From Methylomonas methanica (GTDB lineage Bacteria > Pseudomonadota > Gammaproteobacteria > Methylococcales > Methylomonadaceae), in assembly GCA_001644045.1 (NCBI GenBank), contig LUUF01000063.1, forward strand, positions 19,213 to 83,212: DNA of 64,000 nucleotides, written 5' to 3'. The notes under the pieces are model-generated. The model saw only the letters and a program-made list of their open reading frames with translations. It was not told the DNA's origin and searched no databases. The position numbers were made by a program, and so were the translations under genes. Below are positions 33,700 through 41,058 of this stretch, in pieces; position 1 is the stretch's first letter; every line of letters begins with the position of its first letter.

Positions 33700-34029
33700 A
33701 ATGACCTCCGGTTGGGATAGCCATTATTGTGAAGGGATATTTGAAGAGAGCTTTTGCAGCTGATGACGAATTCGCGTTCAGCTGCAGAAATGCATTTTAA
33801 CTAAGCAGTTTCTTACAACGGATCGGTTTAATAGGTGCTGTATCCTATTAAAAAGCTATCGATGCACTGTTTACCAAAGTGCATCCCACCTTGGATTAGC
33901 TCATTGAAAGCGCTGGGGTTAGGTTTTATTGGCTGTAAAAAATCGCTTTCCGCCTTTGCGGTTTGAATCTGAGCATTTTCATATGAACTCTATCGAAGCC
34001 GGTTACAAATCTTGATTCTAAGTCATAGC
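33700..34029. other. Gene-free junction between tra operon and nitrate block
   Basis: This 330-bp stretch holds the palindrome and two hairpins: TTTAATAGG/CCTATTAAA (33827-33852) and ATGCACT/AGTGCAT (33862-33884). These could terminate the upstream kinase gene. No tRNA, integrase or att-like repeat is evident, so I cannot say whether the mobile element ends here. Confidence 0.5.
33756..33785. promoter_or_regulatory. 30-bp palindromic operator-like site, copy 2 (traL promoter)
   Basis: GCAGCTGA and TCAGCTGC flank a central CGAATTCG, symmetric about 33770.5, with the same half-sites and spacing as the site at 4202-4231. Only the three-base spacers and flanks differ. It lies 57 bp ahead of traL. 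Confidence 0.5.
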
Positions 34030-35757
34030 CTACTTGAATTTTAGTAGTATCAATGACGCTACGAAGCAGAGGAAAAAAAACAGGGTTGTACACTTCCAAA
34101 AGAGCAAGGGATTGCGGTCTATCAGCGGAATTTTGTCTTCTGTTTTTAGAAACAGCGGATTGGGCGTAGAAAGATCGTAGATAAATTCTGACAACTCGTC
34201 GTACCGGCGCTGTGGCGTGAGTTGAGTGGCTTTTTTCAAGGCGCCGTCAATCCAGATGGGTACCATTTCGTTGCGCTGAATGCTTGGTGTGTAGACCAAA
34301 CGATGGAGACTGTGGCGATTGGGCTTTTCCGGCATCTCGCCGAACGGCAAACAACCATTGAGCATTTCATAGCAGATCACGCCCAACGAATACAAATCGG
34401 ATTTGACCGTGCCACGTTGGCCGAGATGGTATTCCGGTGCGGTGTAGTTCAAGGTGCCGAGAATCTGCTCCTGCGTGCCGTGATCCAGCGGCGTGATTTC
34501 AGCGATGCCGGCAATTTTCACCGAGCCGAAATCAATGATTTTGATTAACCCAGCCGTCGTGACCATGATGTTTTCCGGCTTTAAATCCTGGTGCAGCATT
34601 TCCATGCGATGAAACGCCCGTAAACCTTTGGCGATTTGCTCGACCAGTCCGCGGACTAATTTGATGTCCGGTTGGGGATTTTGGTTGATCCATTCCCGTA
34701 AAGTCAGTCCATCAATGAATTCGGTGACGTAGTAAAGACAACTTTTGTTGCGATCCGATTCCAGGATTTTCAGTACATTTTGGTGATTGATGCGTTTGCC
34801 GGCCCACTCTTCGTGTAAAAAATGTTCGATGTAATGCGTGTCGTCGTCGTATAGCACCGACGGCGTTTTCAAAATCACCGGCCGCTGGTGCACGGTATCG
34901 AAGGCCCGATAAATCTGGGTGCGTTTGCTGGCGTGCAATTCGGCATCGATACGATAGCCGTCCAGCACCATGCCTGTCTCCAGAGGCGGCGGAAACGGCA
35001 GGTTTGCCTGCTGGCGTAATATTTCATCCTCGTGCAACAACGGCAGGCTGTCGATGCGCACAATCTGGCAGCTGACGTTGTCGTTGCTACGATTGCCAAG
35101 CGCGGATTGCACCAAACGTGCCGCTATGGCGTCGAGATCGTCGCCGTCGGCCACTTGGTTTTTTAGGCTTTTATCCTCGAGAAAATCGTGCAGGCCGTCG
35201 GTGGTCAAAAGAAAACGATCACCGGTTTCCATTGGTAAACATTTGTAATCGACTTCCAGATGCGGCTCGATACCCATCGCCCGGCTCAGATAGCTCTTGT
35301 CGTTGCTGACCCATAGCCGATGATCACGGGTTAATTGTTCCAGGTTGTTCTGGCGTAGCAAGTAAATACGCGCATCGCCGACATGAAAAATATGCGCGGT
35401 GTTGGATTTGACGACCAGTACACTCAGGGTGCTGACCATGCCTTTTGCCGATCCATAGCGGGCTTGTCCCTGACTGTGCAGCCAGGAGTTGGTGGCTGAA
35501 AGAATTTTTTGCCCTGCCTTGACGACGGACCAGGAATCAGGGGTGCTGTAGTAATCTTCCAGAAAAGAAATAACGCAGCACCGGCTGGCGTCCTTGCCGG
35601 CCTCGCTACCGCTCATGCCGTCGGCTATGGCCACGGCGACTCCTTTCAGGGTCAGTTGCGGCTCCTTGGGCACCATAGCACCGAAAAAATCTTCGTTGTC
35701 GGCTTTAATGCCTCTATCGCTGCAACCGCCGATGCTGACTTTTAACGGTTTCGCCAC
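34030..35757 (-). CDS. PP2C phosphatase-Ser/Thr kinase fusion, copy 2
   Basis: The 575-aa protein has an N-terminal PP2C phosphatase (DNEDFFGAM, VAIADGMSG, HVGDARIYLLR, TTDGLHDFL, RSNDNVSC). A Ser/Thr kinase follows from about residue 265 (VILK, HQDLKPENIMV, IIDFGSVKI, SDLYSLGVICYEML). A C-terminal membrane anchor (TLFFFLCFVASLILL) completes it. The glycine-rich loop is degenerate (LHASKRTQIY) and HRD is HQD. Start is a GTG. Similar fusions lie beside the nitrate transporter and nirBD in pseudomonads. It probably reversibly phosphorylates a nitrate/nitrite uptake component; the target is unknown. Confidence 0.9.
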   Translation of the reverse strand: MAKPLKVSIGGCSDRGIKADNEDFFGAMVPKEPQLTLKGVAVAIADGMSGSEAGKDASRCCVISFLEDYYSTPDSWSVVKAGQKILSATNSWLHSQGQARYGSAKGMVSTLSVLVVKSNTAHIFHVGDARIYLLRQNNLEQLTRDHRLWVSNDKSYLSRAMGIEPHLEVDYKCLPMETGDRFLLTTDGLHDFLEDKSLKNQVADGDDLDAIAARLVQSALGNRSNDNVSCQIVRIDSLPLLHEDEILRQQANLPFPPPLETGMVLDGYRIDAELHASKRTQIYRAFDTVHQRPVILKTPSVLYDDDTHYIEHFLHEEWAGKRINHQNVLKILESDRNKSCLYYVTEFIDGLTLREWINQNPQPDIKLVRGLVEQIAKGLRAFHRMEMLHQDLKPENIMVTTAGLIKIIDFGSVKIAGIAEITPLDHGTQEQILGTLNYTAPEYHLGQRGTVKSDLYSLGVICYEMLNGCLPFGEMPEKPNRHSLHRLVYTPSIQRNEMVPIWIDGALKKATQLTPQRRYDELSEFIYDLSTPNPLFLKTEDKIPLIDRNPLLFWKCTTLFFFLCFVASLILLKFK

Positions 35758-35766
35758 GGTCTAATC

Positions 35767-36081
35767 TTAGCAGGGTTTGAGGCAGCCCATGTCTGCCAAG
35801 CGTTGTTCCAACTTGATCGTAACCAAAGCATCATAATGGCGCTGCAATATCGAATCGGTGGGGCGTGGATGCAGAGCTGCCTCGATTTCCCAACGCAACT
35901 GGCTAACAAAATGCCGCCGCAATACCGCGTCTTCCGGAATATAGAACTTGTTTTCCGGGCAATGCAGATGATTTGCTTGGCGGGTCATAGGCTTCGCCGG
36001 CCGGAGTCCGGAAAGCCAAGCGGTCGGTAAATACAAATAAGCAACAAATAGCGCGAACGCGGCCAATAACATTTCATTCAT
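35767..36081 (-). CDS. Small single-TM protein of unknown function, 104 aa
   Basis: I do not recognise the family. The N-terminus is one membrane segment (MLLAAFALFVAYLYLPTAWL), followed by a charged, helical, probably cytoplasmic domain with RRHFVSQLRWEIEAAL and QRHYDALVTIKLEQRLADMGC. The ATG at 36081 follows GGAGAG. It lies between the nitrate transporter and the second kinase-phosphatase gene, 10 bp before the latter, so it could be a substrate or anchor for that enzyme. That suggestion is from position only. Confidence 0.6.
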   Translation of the reverse strand: MNEMLLAAFALFVAYLYLPTAWLSGLRPAKPMTRQANHLHCPENKFYIPEDAVLRRHFVSQLRWEIEAALHPRPTDSILQRHYDALVTIKLEQRLADMGCLKPC

Positions 36082-36125
36082 GATTTCTCTCCAAAGGTTA
36101 AGACAAAAAAGGCATAAGCAATACA

Positions 36126-37601
36126 TCAATTCACTTCAATCATAGCTACCGAGCCATCCTCCATGATTTCCACCATATGGCCCTGGGGTTCTTCGATGAA
36201 TTGCACGGTAACCGCCACCAGCAATGCCGTGCCGGCGATGGTAAGGAAAAACAGTTCCGGGGTGACGAACGACAGCACGGTCAGAAAAGTCACGCCGCCG
36301 ACATTGCCATAAGCGCCAACCATGCCGGCAATCTGGCCGGTCATGCGCCGTTTGATCAACGGCACCATCGCATATACCGCGCCGCAACCGGCCTGCACGA
36401 AGAAAGAGCACAAAAAGGTCACCGCAAAGGCCAGCGCGATAGGCCACTGCGAATTAATTTGCGACATGACCGCATAGCCAACCGCGCAACCAATCACGCA
36501 TATACTCAAGGACAGCCTGCGCCCGTATTTATCGCTCAACCAGCCGCCGCCGGGCCGCGCCACCAAATTCATAAAGGCAAAACTGGAGGCCAGCAAACCA
36601 GCTTGCACAGTGGTGATGCCGGTATGTTTGAAGGTGTCGTGGAAAAACATCGGCAGCATGGAAACCACCGCCAGCTCGGAGCCAAACGTCACCAGATAGG
36701 ACAGATCGAGGATGGCTACCTGTTTGAATTTGTACTTGTGGAGCGCTTCGATCGGTTGGCTCAGATGCGCTTCGTTGATATGGACGATCTTGTAAACGTT
36801 ATAAGCAAACAGTAACCAAATAGCGACGTGGATAGCAGTCGCGGTAGTATCCGACAGTAATGTCATGCCGGTGGATGACAACTTCCAGGTCAGCAGCGTC
36901 AAAGCCGCGTATAACGGTACGGTCATCAGAATGTAGAAAAATAAATCCCAAATGCTGGTGACTTCCATCGCCCCGGCTTTCTTGGGTTTGAAATAGGTGG
37001 AGCCTTTCGGCGTATCGCTGACGCTAAAGAAATAAATCACCGCATACCCCAACGCCAACGCGCCGGTGCTGGTGATTGCCAAGCGCCAGCCATTTTCGCC
37101 GCCAAACGCCAACGCCAGCGACGGCAGGACGATGGCCGCCGCCGCCGAACCGAAGTTGCCCCAGCCTCCGTAAATGCCTTCGGCAATGCCGAGTTGTTTG
37201 GCCGGAAACCATTCGCCCACCATGCGAATGCCGATCACAAACCCGGCGCCGACGAATCCCATTAAAAACCGTGCCAAGGCCAATTGCTGAAAGTCGGCGG
37301 CGGCCGCAAACATAAAACAGGGAATGCTGCCCACTGCCAACAAGGTTGAGTAGGTGCGCTTGGGGCCGAATTTATCCACCAGTATGCCAATGGCAATTCG
37401 CGATGGAATGGTCAATGCCACATTGAGAATCAAGAGGGTTTTGACTTCCGCCGGACTCAATTTCAATGCCTCGGCAATGACCAGCATCAGCGGCGCATGG
37501 TTAAACCACACCACAAAACTGATGAAAAAAGCCAGCCAGCTCATGTGCAAAATTTTCATCTTGCCGGTAAAGCTAAATAGGTTGAGTGTGGTCGATGACA
37601 T
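36126..37601 (-). CDS. NarK/NasA-type nitrate/nitrite transporter
   Basis: The 491-aa major-facilitator protein has about 12 membrane segments. NarK-family signatures are [19 protein letters not shown] with a conserved Arg and [19 protein letters not shown], the nitrate-signature loop. It starts [38 protein letters not shown], the usual NasA opening. It imports nitrate or exchanges it for nitrite. Genes for two kinase-phosphatases and NirC flank it on the same strand, opposite nirBD, so it serves the assimilatory route. The ribosome site is weak. Confidence 0.9.
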   Translation of the reverse strand: MSSTTLNLFSFTGKMKILHMSWLAFFISFVVWFNHAPLMLVIAEALKLSPAEVKTLLILNVALTIPSRIAIGILVDKFGPKRTYSTLLAVGSIPCFMFAAAADFQQLALARFLMGFVGAGFVIGIRMVGEWFPAKQLGIAEGIYGGWGNFGSAAAAIVLPSLALAFGGENGWRLAITSTGALALGYAVIYFFSVSDTPKGSTYFKPKKAGAMEVTSIWDLFFYILMTVPLYAALTLLTWKLSSTGMTLLSDTTATAIHVAIWLLFAYNVYKIVHINEAHLSQPIEALHKYKFKQVAILDLSYLVTFGSELAVVSMLPMFFHDTFKHTGITTVQAGLLASSFAFMNLVARPGGGWLSDKYGRRLSLSICVIGCAVGYAVMSQINSQWPIALAFAVTFLCSFFVQAGCGAVYAMVPLIKRRMTGQIAGMVGAYGNVGGVTFLTVLSFVTPELFFLTIAGTALLVAVTVQFIEEPQGHMVEIMEDGSVAMIEVN

Positions 37602-37626
37602 AAGATGGTTGGGTAAAGTGATGAAA

Positions 37627-39477
37627 TCAGTGCACCGGAGCTGGTGTGGGCAATGGCGGCGCCATTCGGTCAACGTGCATTGCTGGACTATTTGTATCGC
37701 CGCGCTGATTTAGTAACCTTGAGGATTCCATGGCAAGCCGTTGTTGACTGGTTCCTAAGGCGAGCGCTAGCGCAATGACAGTGAAGGCCAGCATCGCTGC
37801 AACGCTTTTCCAGAATATGGCCGGGTTACGTTCCAGTAGCGGTGCGCGGGTTTTATTTAGAAACCCTTGATTGGGGTGGCGCAAATCAAATAGAAACTCC
37901 GCCACATCGCCGTGCCGTTGGTAGGGATCGGGATGGACCGCCCTGCGTATCGCGGCATCGATCCAACTCGGAATTTGCGGATGGTCGTAATGCAGTTCGT
38001 CGTAGTGTAATTTGTTTTGGTCGGCTCTGGACCGGCATTTGGCGACGTCGGCGCCGTAGGGCAATCGGCCGCCGAGCATTTGATAAGTAATCACCGCCAA
38101 GGAAAACAAATCTGAGCGTTGGCTGCCTTCGTCTCCCAAAAAATATTCCGGCGCGGAATATTGGGCGGTGCCGAGGCGCTGGCTTGGCGCTTCCGCCGGG
38201 TTTATTTCCACAATTCCGGCGACGCGCGTGGCGCCGAAATCGATGATTTTTACCGTGCCGGTGGTGTCTATCATGATGTTCTCCGGGCGCAAATCCTGAT
38301 GCAGCATTTCCAAACGGTGAAACGCCCGCAGGCCCTTGCCGATTTGTTCGACGATGCCGCGCACCGTCTCCAGATCGGGTTGGGGATGGTCGATCATCCA
38401 TTGGGCCAAGGTCTGGCCGTCGACAAATTCGGTTACCACGTACAAAAAATTGCGCCGCCGCGATTGCGCGCACGGTTTCAGCACATGGGCGCTGTTGATT
38501 CGCCGAGCAATCCAGTCTTCCATCATAAAGCGTTCCAGATAAGCCGGGTCGCCGCGCAGATCGATGGACGGTGTTTTGATGGCCACCTGGTGGCCGGTGT
38601 CGTTGTCGACGGCCAGAAACAGATGGCTGCGGCTGCTGGCATGCAGCGCTCTGACAATGGTGTAGCCGTCGAACTGCATCCGCGCTTCCAATAACGGCGG
38701 AAACGGCAGTTCGGCCAATCCCGACAACACTTCCCCGGATGCCGGCGATGGCAGGTTGTCGATACGGACGATTTGTATCGTCAGATTGTCGTCGCTACCT
38801 CGATCTAAGGCCTCGGCGACGATGGCGGCGGCCGTGGCATCCAAATCAGTTTCGCTCGCATCGATACGGTCAATCAAATACTGCGAGCAGACGAATTCGT
38901 AAATCCCGTCGGTAGCCAACACAAATACATCGCCGGTTTCGACGGTAACGGTCCGATAATCGAGTTCCAAATGGGAGTCGATGCCCATGGCCCGGCTCAG
39001 GTAGCTTTTCTGCGGCGAAATCCACAAGCGATGGTCGTCGGTCAATTGTTCCAATTCTCGCCCACGTAGCCGGTAGATGCGGGTGTCGCCGACATGAAAC
39101 AGATGCGCGGTAGTGGATTTGACTATCATTGCGCTTAAGGTGCAGACGTAGCCCCGGTCTTTGTCGTAGCAGTGGCGGTTTTGCCGGGTCTGGGCATGTA
39201 GCCAGGAATTAGTGGCGGTCAGCACCCGATGCACCGATTTTTTTACCGACCAGGCTTCCGAAGTGCAGTAATAGTCCTCCAGAAACCCGGTCACCGCGGC
39301 CTGACTGGCGATATGGCTGACGTCGCTGCTACTGATACCGTCGGCCACTGCAATGGCTATGCCTTTCGAGCTCAACTGCGGTTCCTTCGGAATGTAAATT
39401 CCGTAGAAATCTTGGTTGATGTCTTTAAGGCCTTTGTCCGAGCATTGGCCGATCGCAACGCTCAATTGATGGTGCAT
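37627..39477 (-). CDS. PP2C phosphatase-Ser/Thr kinase fusion, copy 1
   Basis: The 616-aa paralogue of the protein at 34030 has the same order: PP2C ([44 protein letters not shown]), kinase ([41 protein letters not shown]) and one membrane helix ([16 protein letters not shown]). It adds a short Pro-rich tail. It lies between nirC and the NarK-type transporter. Having both opposing activities in one membrane-bound chain suggests a switch acting on a neighbouring transporter. The start at 39477 has only a weak ribosome site. Confidence 0.9.
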   Translation of the reverse strand: MHHQLSVAIGQCSDKGLKDINQDFYGIYIPKEPQLSSKGIAIAVADGISSSDVSHIASQAAVTGFLEDYYCTSEAWSVKKSVHRVLTATNSWLHAQTRQNRHCYDKDRGYVCTLSAMIVKSTTAHLFHVGDTRIYRLRGRELEQLTDDHRLWISPQKSYLSRAMGIDSHLELDYRTVTVETGDVFVLATDGIYEFVCSQYLIDRIDASETDLDATAAAIVAEALDRGSDDNLTIQIVRIDNLPSPASGEVLSGLAELPFPPLLEARMQFDGYTIVRALHASSRSHLFLAVDNDTGHQVAIKTPSIDLRGDPAYLERFMMEDWIARRINSAHVLKPCAQSRRRNFLYVVTEFVDGQTLAQWMIDHPQPDLETVRGIVEQIGKGLRAFHRLEMLHQDLRPENIMIDTTGTVKIIDFGATRVAGIVEINPAEAPSQRLGTAQYSAPEYFLGDEGSQRSDLFSLAVITYQMLGGRLPYGADVAKCRSRADQNKLHYDELHYDHPQIPSWIDAAIRRAVHPDPYQRHGDVAEFLFDLRHPNQGFLNKTRAPLLERNPAIFWKSVAAMLAFTVIALALALGTSQQRLAMESSRLLNQRGDTNSPAMHVDRMAPPLPTPAPVH

Positions 39478-39520
39478 TGGCTTCGGCGGACGCTTTTCGT
39501 ATTCCCGTTATTTTGTCGAA

Positions 39521-40330
39521 TCAAAACGTACGTTTGGGTGCCGTTCTGATATGAGTCGAATACAGCGTCAACCCCGTGAAAGCCAGTCCACCTATCAGAT
39601 TGCCCAGCACGGTGGGGATTTCATTCCAGATGAAATAATCCATGATCGAAAAGTTGCCGCCCATGATCAGGCCGGACGGGAACAAGAACATATTGACTAC
39701 CGAATGCTCGAAAGTCATGCCGAAGAACAGCATGATCGGCATCCACATCGCGATGACCTTGCCGCTCACAGAAGTCGAAATCATCGCGCCAACAACGCCG
39801 GTCGACACCATCCAGTTGCACAGCATGCCGCGAATAAAAATCGTCATCCAGCCTGCGAAACCGTACTTGGCATAACCTAAGGTCCGGGCTTCGCCCACGC
39901 TGGCCAGCTTTTGGCCCACCGCATCGGGCGGCACGGAAAAGCCGTAGGTAAATACGACCGACATCATCACCGCCACGGTCAACGCGCCGAGAAAATTACC
40001 GACAAACACCAATCCCCAGTTACGCAAAATACCTTTCAGGGTGACGCCGGGGCGTTTGTCCAGCCATGCCAGAGGCGATAACACGAATACCCCGGTCAAC
40101 AGATCGAAACCTAATAAATAAAGCATGCAAAAGCCGACCGGAAACAAGATCGCGCCAAAAATTGGCGAACCGGTCTGTACCGTGATGCTGACCGCAAATA
40201 CCGCCGCCAGTGCCAGGATGGCGCCGGCCATGTAGGCTCGGATTAAGGTGTCGCGGGTGGACATAAATATTTTGGATTCGCCCGCGTCAACCATCTTTGT
40301 GACAAATTCGGCTGGGATCAAATAGGACAT
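39521..40330 (-). CDS. nirC: NirC/FocA-family nitrite channel
   Basis: The 269-aa protein is a formate/nitrite transporter with six membrane segments. Family landmarks are DTLIRAYMAGAILALAAVFAVSITVQTGSPIFGAILFPVGFCML, FDLLTGVFVLSPLAWLD, NWGLVFVGNFLGAL and FEHSVVNMFLFPSGLI. It passes nitrite across the inner membrane. The ATG at 40330 follows AAGGTG. It is the first gene of the leftward operon, and a sigma-54 promoter about 240 bp upstream probably drives it. Confidence 0.93.
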   Translation of the reverse strand: MSYLIPAEFVTKMVDAGESKIFMSTRDTLIRAYMAGAILALAAVFAVSITVQTGSPIFGAILFPVGFCMLYLLGFDLLTGVFVLSPLAWLDKRPGVTLKGILRNWGLVFVGNFLGALTVAVMMSVVFTYGFSVPPDAVGQKLASVGEARTLGYAKYGFAGWMTIFIRGMLCNWMVSTGVVGAMISTSVSGKVIAMWMPIMLFFGMTFEHSVVNMFLFPSGLIMGGNFSIMDYFIWNEIPTVLGNLIGGLAFTGLTLYSTHIRTAPKRTF

Positions 40331-40569
40331 AATTCACCTTTAAAAGAGTTGGAACAAATTGAATATCGGTTTGCTTGGAACACAATTAATTGGCCCGATA
40401 AGTAGGCTTAGGATCCAGGAAACGGCGGATTTACTCGCTGAAGCGGATGTCTCGAAGATCGAGAGGTAGGAACAACAGGCGAGTCAAAATTGTGTTGCTG
40501 AAAATCCAGCAATTTTCCAACGCCGTTGTTGGAGATAACCGTGAGTGCGTCGCTGCACTATTCGAATGC

Positions 40570-40588
40570 TAAGCACGGAGTATGCCAA
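40570..40588 (-). promoter_or_regulatory. Sigma-54 promoter for the nirC operon
   Basis: The minus strand reads TTGGCATACTCCGTGCTT, with the GG (-24) and GC (-12) separated by the required ten bases. It compares well with TGGCAC-N5-TTGCA. Confidence 0.55.
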
Positions 40589-40705
40589 TTTCTAAGCTCG
40601 ATGGGTTGTTCGATAGGGCTTTTGCTTTGTCCAACAACGCTGAGCGCCTTGGATTGATGGTGTACTGAAACGCATATATGAGCAGATATATCCGGGTTTT
40701 TGGGT

Positions 40706-40825
40706 TGGTGAACCGTTTTGGTGATAGCTGAAAGGTATATTGGTGCGCAAGCTCTGCTTTAACTTGGTGCGATTGGCGGTGCGTTAGAGCCATTATGGTG
40801 CGATGGTGATTCCTTGTCTTGGTGC
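40706..40825. promoter_or_regulatory. Array of TTGGTG half-sites (NtrC-like enhancer)
   Basis: TGGTG occurs, all in one orientation, at 40706, 40719, 40741, 40765, 40796, 40804 and 40820, with a CGGTG at 40777; four of these copies extend to TGGTGCG. TGGTGC is an NtrC half-site, but here the sites are direct rather than inverted. The array lies between the two sigma-54 promoters, at enhancer distance from each. Confidence 0.45.
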
Positions 40826-40876
40826 GATTTTATGCCCAATAGCGTAAAGATCGGCAAGAATTCTGAAAGTTAAATA

Positions 40877-40896
40877 TTGGCATCTATATTGCTTTT
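40877..40896 (+). promoter_or_regulatory. Sigma-54 promoter for nirB operon
   Basis: TTGGCATCTATATTGCTT has GG (40879-40880) and GC (40891-40892) ten bases apart, a close match to the -24/-12 consensus. Transcription would start near 40903, giving a 155-nt leader before nirB. Confidence 0.65.
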
Positions 40897-40941
40897 ATTG
40901 CGAGCGTGTCCGCTATAAGTCGGCGCGGTAATTTTTGGACA

Positions 40942-40995
40942 AAGGCGTCCCGAATTGAATGAGTTCTTCATTTCAGTTTCGGACGCCTTTTTTTT
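40942..40995 (+). terminator. Attenuator-like terminator in the nirB leader
   Basis: AAGGCGTCC-C-GAA (40942-40954) pairs with TTTCGGACGCCTT (40977-40989), and the inner bases also pair partly. Eight T residues follow (40988-40995). It lies between the sigma-54 start site and nirB, so nirBD expression would require read-through or antitermination. Confidence 0.65.
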
Positions 40996-41058
40996 GGCCG
41001 GGAGAAAAGTTTCGCGGCGAGTGCGTTTGGCTTAGTGTAAAAGTGATTGAGGTGGATT

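Larger units (their letters stand above)
40331..41058. other. Divergent nirC/nirB control region
   Basis: These 728 bp contain no gene. They hold two opposed sigma-54 promoters (40570-40588 and 40877-40896), an array of TTGGTG sites between them, a TTGCTG/CAGCAA hairpin near 40489-40514 in the nirC leader, and a terminator in the nirB leader. Confidence 0.65.

Noticed and set aside
33827..33884. tRNA or att site at the end of the conjugative element
   Set aside because: The two hairpins do not form a cloverleaf, and no direct repeat of either is found elsewhere in the window.
40706..40825. Minisatellite or iteron origin of replication
   Set aside because: The TTGGTG units are spaced irregularly (8 to 24 bp), lie between two promoters and have no rep gene nearby.
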